DNA from: DATEBA01 sp035288045
GTDB taxonomy: Bacteria; Actinomycetota; UBA4738; HRBIN12
Assembly: GCA_035288045.1 (NCBI GenBank)
Contig: DATEBA010000018.1
Span: 1 to 25,824 of the forward strand
Length of the DNA stretch: 25,824 nucleotides
Reading direction: 5' to 3'
In this document: positions 21,462-25,824 of the stretch, in pieces
Position numbering within the stretch: position 1 is the stretch's first letter
Layout: each line of letters begins with the position of its first letter
The notes under the pieces: model-generated
Database searches by the model: none
What the model was told of the DNA's origin: nothing
What the model saw: the letters and a program-made list of their open reading frames with translations, nothing else
Translations under genes and position numbers: made by a program

Positions 21462-22120
21462 TCCCGCTCCTTCTCAAGTCGTTCCAGCACCGTCCTTAGG
21501 ACCTCGGCGTAGGCCTCCTCGGGACTCATGCCCGTGGTATCGATGACGATGGCGTCGGGGGCCGGGGAGAGCGGATTGACCCTCGAGTCCTCGCGGTCGC
21601 GGTCGCGTAGGGCCTCGGCGACGCCCCGGCCGGCCTCGGGCTCGCCTCGCTCGCGGACGCGCCGCGCCGCCCGCTCGGCCTCGGTAGCTTCGAGGAAGAC
21701 CTTGACGGGGGCTTCGGGGAAGACGACGGTCCCGATGTCGCGACCCTCCATGACAGCCCCACCCGCTCCCAGACGCCGCTGAGCGTCCCGCAACACCCCC
21801 CGGACCTCGGGGTGACGCGCCACGCGGGACACGATCGCTTCCACGGGCTCATCGACCAGGGACTCGTCCGGCGGGGCGCCTTCTATCTCGAGGGAGGGGA
21901 TGCCGGCCGCATCGCGCAGACCGAACCTCAACATCCGGCTGAGCTCGGCCAGCCTCTGGCCGTCGTCGGGGTCTATCCCTTCTCTGAGCCCCGCCGCGGC
22001 CACCGCCCGGTACATCGACCCGGTGTTCACGTAGGGAAGCCTTAGCGCCACCGCAAGCCGTCGAGCCAGCGTGCTCTTGCCGGCTCCGGCCGGTCCGTCG
22101 ATCGCGATCACGGTGGTCAC
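21458..22120 (-). CDS. cmk: Cytidylate kinase
   Basis: A 220-aa nucleoside monophosphate kinase phosphorylating CMP and dCMP. The P-loop is GPAGAGKST at 9-17, followed by NTGSMYRAVA, the CMP-binding region, and MEGRDIGTVVFPEAPVKVFL. RDREDSRVNPLSPAPDA matches the family's conserved RDxxDSxRxxxPL region. The GTG start is 1 bp after the aroA stop. The aroA-cmk-der cluster is frequent in Gram-positive bacteria. Confidence 0.96.
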   Translation of the reverse strand: MTTVIAIDGPAGAGKSTLARRLAVALRLPYVNTGSMYRAVAAAGLREGIDPDDGQRLAELSRMLRFGLRDAAGIPSLEIEGAPPDESLVDEPVEAIVSRVARHPEVRGVLRDAQRRLGAGGAVMEGRDIGTVVFPEAPVKVFLEATEAERAARRVRERGEPEAGRGVAEALRDRDREDSRVNPLSPAPDAIVIDTTGMSPEEAYAEVLRTVLERLEKERD

Positions 22121-22121
22121 G

Positions 22122-23486
22122 TCATCCTCCGAAGCGCGCCCCGAGTCCTGCGAGCACCTCGACGAACCCGGGGTAGGAGACGACCGCAGACTCCATGCCG
22201 CCCACCTCGCTCGGCCCGCGCGCGCCCAACGCCGCGACGGTCATCGCCATCGCCATCCGGTGGTCTCCCAGGGCGTCCGCGTTTCCGCCCGCAAGTCCTC
22301 CTCCCGCCACGACGAGGTCCTCCCCCTCTACCCTCGCTAGGCCCCCCAGCCCCTGGATCTGCTCTGCCAGCCCCCGCAGCCGGTCGCTCTCCTTCTCCCG
22401 GAGCTCCTGCGCCCCAGCGAAGCGTGTCTCGCCGTCGGCGTGCGCCGCCAACGCAGCTAGGACCGGGACCTCGTCGATCACGAGGGGGAGCTCGCCCTCG
22501 CCCACCCCTGTGCCCGTGAGGCCGGCGCCCGGGCCGACGCTCAAGTCGCCCACCGGCTCCCCGAGGCGCTCCTCGAGAACCTCTTGCTCGGTTCGGATAC
22601 CCATGCGGGCCATGACCCCGAGGAACCCCAGTCGGGTCGGGTTCAACCCCACCCCGCGGATGGTCAGGGAGCCGCCCGTCAGGACGGCCGCCGCGGCCAG
22701 GAACGCCGCCGAGGAGACGTCTCCGGGGATCTTGCCCTCGAACCCCTGGTGCTGGAAGGCCGACACCTCGACGTCCCGTTCCCCGATCGCGATCGGCGCT
22801 CCGAGCGCGAGCAGCGCTCGCTCCGTGTGGTCCCGCGTCCGAGCGGCTTCCTCGACGATCGTTTCGCCGCTAGCCGCAAGGCCGGCGAGCAGCACGCAGC
22901 TCTTGACCTGAGCGCTCGGAACCGGCATCTCGCAGCGGATCCCGCGGAGAGCTCCACCCTGGATGACTAGAGGCGGCCGCCCGTCGTCGGTCTCGGCTAC
23001 CGCGCCCATCCGTCGCAGGGGCTCCGCCACCCGCTCCATCGGACGCCGGGTGAGGCTCGCATCACCGCGCAGCACGGTCCGGAAGGGCGCCCCCGCGACC
23101 ACCCCCGCCAGCAGCCGCATCGTGGTGCCGGAGTTGCCGCAGTCGAGATCCGAGCCCGGAGCCCTCAGCCCTCCCCTGCCCTCAGCCTCGACCTCAAGTG
23201 CCGACCGGTCGTCACCCCCTGTATCGGTGTCCCACGTGAAACCGTGATGCTGGTCTCCGGAACGAGCGTCTACGAGCCAAGCCTCCAGCGAAGGTCGAGC
23301 CGCCGGAACGAGGAGGGCAAGGCAGGCGGCCGTAGACCTCACGTCGAGAGAGGTCGGGAGCCCAACGATGCGGCTCGACCCCGAGGCGGTGGCCGCGAGT
23401 ATCAGCCATCGGTGCGCGATCGACTTGTCCCCGGGAACGTGAACGTCGCCCCGAACGGTTCCCCCCGGCTCGATCCTCGCGCGCAC
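22122..23486 (-). CDS. aroA: 3-phosphoshikimate 1-carboxyvinyltransferase (EPSP synthase)
   Basis: A 454-aa enzyme joining shikimate-3-phosphate and PEP in chorismate synthesis. Landmarks are GDKSIAHRWLIL near residue 19, DCGNSGTTMRLLAG near 114, GDASLTRRPM, PSAQVKSCVLLAGL near 190, GDVSSAAFLAAAA near 254, DEVPVLAALAA near 345, and ELREKESDRL near 363. The stretch from about 55 to 105 is longer than usual, with an Asp/Gly/His-rich insert, making the protein about 25 residues longer than E. coli AroA. The GTG start is 8 bp after the tyrA stop. Confidence 0.95.
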   Translation of the reverse strand: MRARIEPGGTVRGDVHVPGDKSIAHRWLILAATASGSSRIVGLPTSLDVRSTAACLALLVPAARPSLEAWLVDARSGDQHHGFTWDTDTGGDDRSALEVEAEGRGGLRAPGSDLDCGNSGTTMRLLAGVVAGAPFRTVLRGDASLTRRPMERVAEPLRRMGAVAETDDGRPPLVIQGGALRGIRCEMPVPSAQVKSCVLLAGLAASGETIVEEAARTRDHTERALLALGAPIAIGERDVEVSAFQHQGFEGKIPGDVSSAAFLAAAAVLTGGSLTIRGVGLNPTRLGFLGVMARMGIRTEQEVLEERLGEPVGDLSVGPGAGLTGTGVGEGELPLVIDEVPVLAALAAHADGETRFAGAQELREKESDRLRGLAEQIQGLGGLARVEGEDLVVAGGGLAGGNADALGDHRMAMAMTVAALGARGPSEVGGMESAVVSYPGFVEVLAGLGARFGG

Positions 23487-23494
23487 GGCCGACC

Positions 23495-24589
23495 CTAGGC
23501 TAGCCTCGTCGACTCGAACCCGGCGCCCTCCACGGCTTCGGCGGCGAGGGCCGCGTCTTCGGCCGCCACCGTGAGGTGGACGGTCCCCCTGCCCCCCTCA
23601 GGCGAGTGCACGATCTGCAGATCCTCGATGTTCACCGAGTGCTCCCCCAGCGTGGCCGCGAGGCTCGCCAGGACACCGGGGCGATCCGGCACCGGAACCT
23701 GGATCACGGCCACCCCCGCGCGCACCTTGGGTTTGGCGGCCAGGGTCAGTCTCGCGCGCTTGGCCTCCGCGAACGCCGCCTCGACGTCGCCGACCCTGCC
23801 TTGCACAACGAGATCGCGCAGCGCCTCCAGACGCTCGATGTAGAGGTCCACCGACGCCGCCAGGGCCTTGCGGTTGGACACGAGGATGTCGCCCCAGAGG
23901 CCGGGGTTGGATGCCGCCAGTCGGGTGAGATCGCGGAACCCGCCCGCGGCGAGCAGGAGGATCTCGGGTTCGTCGGCCTCCTCCGTCGCCGCAAGACCCA
24001 TGAGTGCGGTCGACGCGACCTGCGGCAGATGGCTGACCATCGCCACCATCCGGTCGTGCCGAGCAGGAGCCATACGCATCGCCTCGGCCCCGACGGTCCC
24101 GACCCACCGCTCGAGGGCGACGACCGCCTCGGGGGCTGTGGTCGCCGTGGGCGTGAGCACCCACGCTATGCCGTCGAGGAGAGACGCCGATGCCCCGTCG
24201 GGACCCGACAGCTCGGAACCTCCCATCGGATGGCCTCCCACGAACCTCGACGGGTCCCCGACCGCCCCCTCGACCTCGGACACGACGTGCGCCTTCACGC
24301 TACCCACGTCGGTCACGATGGCGCCGGGCGCCTCCTCCAGAGCCCGAGCTGCCAGCTCGGGGATCGTGGCGATCGGCGTGCAAACGAACACGAGGTCGGC
24401 CTCGGAGACGCAATCCGACAGCCCTCCCGCCTCCTCGAGGCCGCCGCGGCGAGCCGCCCGGGCCAGCACGTCGAGGTCCTCGTCGAAGCCCCTGACCGCG
24501 CATTCGTTCCTGCGGGCGGCCATCCCGATCGAGGTTCCGATCAGACCGGTCCCCAGGATCGCCACGCGGCGGGGCTCACTCCAGGTCAT
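23495..24589 (-). CDS. tyrA: Prephenate dehydrogenase with ACT domain
   Basis: A 364-aa enzyme of tyrosine synthesis. The NAD(P)-binding loop is GTGLIGTSIG at 13-22; VGGHPMGGSE and VSHLPQ carry the conserved catalytic-region histidines. A C-terminal ACT domain (about 285-355, with VPDRPGVLASLAATLGEHSVNI) probably senses an aromatic amino acid, usually tyrosine. The ATG used overlaps the aroH stop by 14 bp and has GGAG upstream; the frame allows 14 extra residues that read as aroH shadow. With aroH and aroA it forms a compact aromatic amino acid unit. Confidence 0.95.
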   Translation of the reverse strand: MTWSEPRRVAILGTGLIGTSIGMAARRNECAVRGFDEDLDVLARAARRGGLEEAGGLSDCVSEADLVFVCTPIATIPELAARALEEAPGAIVTDVGSVKAHVVSEVEGAVGDPSRFVGGHPMGGSELSGPDGASASLLDGIAWVLTPTATTAPEAVVALERWVGTVGAEAMRMAPARHDRMVAMVSHLPQVASTALMGLAATEEADEPEILLLAAGGFRDLTRLAASNPGLWGDILVSNRKALAASVDLYIERLEALRDLVVQGRVGDVEAAFAEAKRARLTLAAKPKVRAGVAVIQVPVPDRPGVLASLAATLGEHSVNIEDLQIVHSPEGGRGTVHLTVAAEDAALAAEAVEGAGFESTRLA

Positions 24590-24935
24590 CGCGAAGAGAC
24601 TCCGCCCCGTCCAGGTAGACGTGCACCACATCGTCCAGGCCGAGATCCCCGTGGAAGTGCATCAGGACCCTCACCACCTGCGCCATCGCGCCCTCGACCG
24701 CGATCTCGCGCGCGCAGAGCAACGGCACCTTTCCCAAGCCCATCCTCCGCGCGGCCTCAGCGGGAAAAACCGACCGGAGGTCCTCGGTCGCGGTGAAGAG
24801 CACGCTGACGAGATCGTCGCGAGCAACGCCGTTGCGCTCGATCATCGCGTCGAGGAGCCGACGGGTTGCGGAAAGGACGGTCTCCGCGTCGTCGCGGTCC
24901 ACGACGATCGCCCCTCGCGCGGCACGGACCCTCAT
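24576..24935 (-). CDS. aroH: Monofunctional chorismate mutase (AroH class)
   Basis: A 119-aa protein of the AroH (trimeric beta-alpha) class, converting chorismate to prephenate for the adjacent tyrA. The N-terminal RAARGAIVV includes the active-site Arg, SVLFTATEDL matches the ATEDL hallmark, and PLLCAREIAVEGAM carries the PLLCxxE-like active-site region. Length is typical (117-127 aa). The ATG has GGAGGA upstream. Confidence 0.95.
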   Translation of the reverse strand: MRVRAARGAIVVDRDDAETVLSATRRLLDAMIERNGVARDDLVSVLFTATEDLRSVFPAEAARRMGLGKVPLLCAREIAVEGAMAQVVRVLMHFHGDLGLDDVVHVYLDGAESLRDDLE

Positions 24936-24954
24936 CGACTCCTCCGTCGGTTGG

Positions 24955-24971
24955 TCCGGGACGGTCCCGGA
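24955..24971 (-). promoter_or_regulatory. Small hairpin before aroH ribosome binding site
   Basis: TCCGGGA and TCCCGGA pair around CGG, in the 54-bp gap between rluB and aroH. It ends about 9 nt from the aroH Shine-Dalgarno. It may be a weak attenuator or mRNA processing element; no T-tract follows. Confidence 0.35.
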
Positions 24972-24989
24972 CGGTGAACGGCCCCAAGG

Positions 24990-25709
24990 CTACAGGCCGG
25001 CGGCCCGAAAGAGACCGCGGACCTCGTCGGCAGAGAGCTCACGCACGTCGCCCGGACGCATCCGTCCGAGCCGCACGGGCCCCACCCGCAGACGGACCAA
25101 TCTTCGAACCGGCAGGCCGACCCCGGCAAGCAGCCGCCGCACCTCTCTCTTCCTGCCTTCGACCATTACCAGCCGGATCGCCGACGCCCGTCCCGAGCGG
25201 GCGACGGCTCGGGCGCTCACCGCCCTCGCCGGTCCGTCGTCGAGCTCCACGCCGGCCTCCAGGCGGGCGAGCAGCTCGCGTGAAGGCCGGCCCTCCACCT
25301 CGGCCAGGTACTCCTTCTCGACGGCGTGACGTGGATGCATCAGCCGGTTCGCGAGCTCGCCGTCGTTCGTCAAGATGAGCATCCCTTCGGTGTCACGGTC
25401 GAGCCGACCGACCGCGAAGACCCGCGAGCCCTCGGGGAGGAAGCCGCGGAGGTCTACCCTGCCTTGAGGGTCGCGGGCCGTGGTCACGACCCCTGCCGGC
25501 TTGTTGAACGCGAAGTAGCGGCTCTCCGGGTCGAGGTTCGCCAGCGAGCCATCCACGAGTACCCGGTCGCGCGCGGGATCGACGCGGTCGCCGAGCATAG
25601 CCACGCGGTCGTTCACCGTTACCCTGCGGTGCGAGATCAGCTCCTCGCAGGCGCGACGTGAGCCGAATCCCGCGCGAGCGAGCGCCCGCTGTAGGCGCTC
25701 CTCGGCCAC
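24990..25709 (-). CDS. rluB: 23S rRNA pseudouridine synthase, RluB/RsuA family
   Basis: A 239-aa rRNA modification enzyme. An S4 RNA-binding domain (RLQRALARAGFGSRRACEELI, about 5-50) precedes the synthase domain, with the catalytic Asp at D104 in GRLDRDTEGMLILTNDG. HAVEKEYLAEVEG and VEGRKREVRRLL are family motifs. The frame is open to 25772, which would overlap scpB by 59 bp; the GTG at 25709, 4 bp after the scpB stop, starts exactly where homology begins, so I prefer it. scpB-rluB is a conserved pair. Confidence 0.94.
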   Translation of the reverse strand: MAEERLQRALARAGFGSRRACEELISHRRVTVNDRVAMLGDRVDPARDRVLVDGSLANLDPESRYFAFNKPAGVVTTARDPQGRVDLRGFLPEGSRVFAVGRLDRDTEGMLILTNDGELANRLMHPRHAVEKEYLAEVEGRPSRELLARLEAGVELDDGPARAVSARAVARSGRASAIRLVMVEGRKREVRRLLAGVGLPVRRLVRLRVGPVRLGRMRPGDVRELSADEVRGLFRAAGL

Positions 25710-25713
25710 GCCC

Positions 25714-25824
25714 CTATGCCGGCTCGGCTTCCGCGCCGCCCTCGCCGACCGGCTCAGCCCCCGCACCTTCACGGACCTCGTCCAGGATGGGCGCGAGCGA
25801 CGGCAGAGAGGAGAGCGACGCGAG
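25714..25824 (-). CDS. scpB: Segregation and condensation protein B, C-terminal end (partial)
   Basis: The last 36 codons of a minus-strand gene entering from the right edge. SLSSLPSLAPILDEV resembles the SLxDLPPLAPxLP ending of ScpB, the winged-helix partner of the SMC-ScpA chromosome-condensing complex, and an acidic Gly/Ala/Glu tail follows. Position directly before rluB agrees with this. The evidence is short, so the call rests partly on context. Confidence 0.75.
   Translation of the reverse strand, partial: LASLSSLPSLAPILDEVREGAGAEPVGEGGAEAEPA

Overview
The window is high-GC DNA packed with housekeeping genes and comes from a member of the Actinomycetota. The evidence is a DUF4193 protein, an Lnt-Ppm1 fusion (the arrangement known from mycobacteria and streptomycetes), and the order pgsA-gcvH-garA-(MerR, FtsR type)-...-BFN nuclease-(MerR)-...-gcvP, which matches the Mycobacterium tuberculosis Rv1822-Rv1832 neighbourhood. 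The scpB-rluB-...-cmk-der order matches Rv1710-Rv1713. The class cannot be fixed from the sequence. Split GcvPA/GcvPB subunits and a zinc-ribbon version of GarA suggest a lineage away from the mycobacteria.

Left part (1-11331). An FtsH-type membrane AAA protease runs off the left edge on the minus strand. Then come an unrecognised helical protein, an Lrp/AsnC regulator, a broken reverse-transcriptase gene, a YtcJ-like amidohydrolase, a DUF4193 zinc-ribbon protein behind a long structured leader, the Lnt-Ppm1 lipoprotein acyltransferase/polyprenol mannosyltransferase, a large secreted DUF11-repeat protein with a sortase-like tail, and a secreted CAP-domain protein. This is the accessory part of the window and holds most of the unusual signals.

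Right part (11553-25824). Everything is on the minus strand and tightly spaced. In transcription order: scpB (3' end), rluB, aroH, tyrA, aroA, cmk, der, tRNA-Pro(GGG), pgsA, gcvH; then a promoter and garA, ftsR, dac, hpt; then bfn; then a second promoter and merR, a small PD-(D/E)XK-like protein, gcvPA, gcvPB. Functions include late shikimate/tyrosine synthesis, nucleotide metabolism, ribosome assembly, phospholipid synthesis, glycine cleavage (H and both P subunits; gcvT is not in the window), and cell-wall trimming.

The most interesting non-genic signals are: (i) an rRNA-type promoter followed by nested hairpins and then an operator-like palindrome around a second -10 box, all upstream of DUF4193; (ii) a reverse-transcriptase remnant in which the DNA between the GLPxG and xxDD motifs is missing; (iii) a probable leaderless seven-codon upstream ORF whose stop overlaps the amidohydrolase start as ATGA; (iv) a tRNA-Pro gene ending 4 nt before the pgsA start codon. 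I found no convincing complete new multi-gene system. No CRISPR array, insertion sequence or rRNA was seen.
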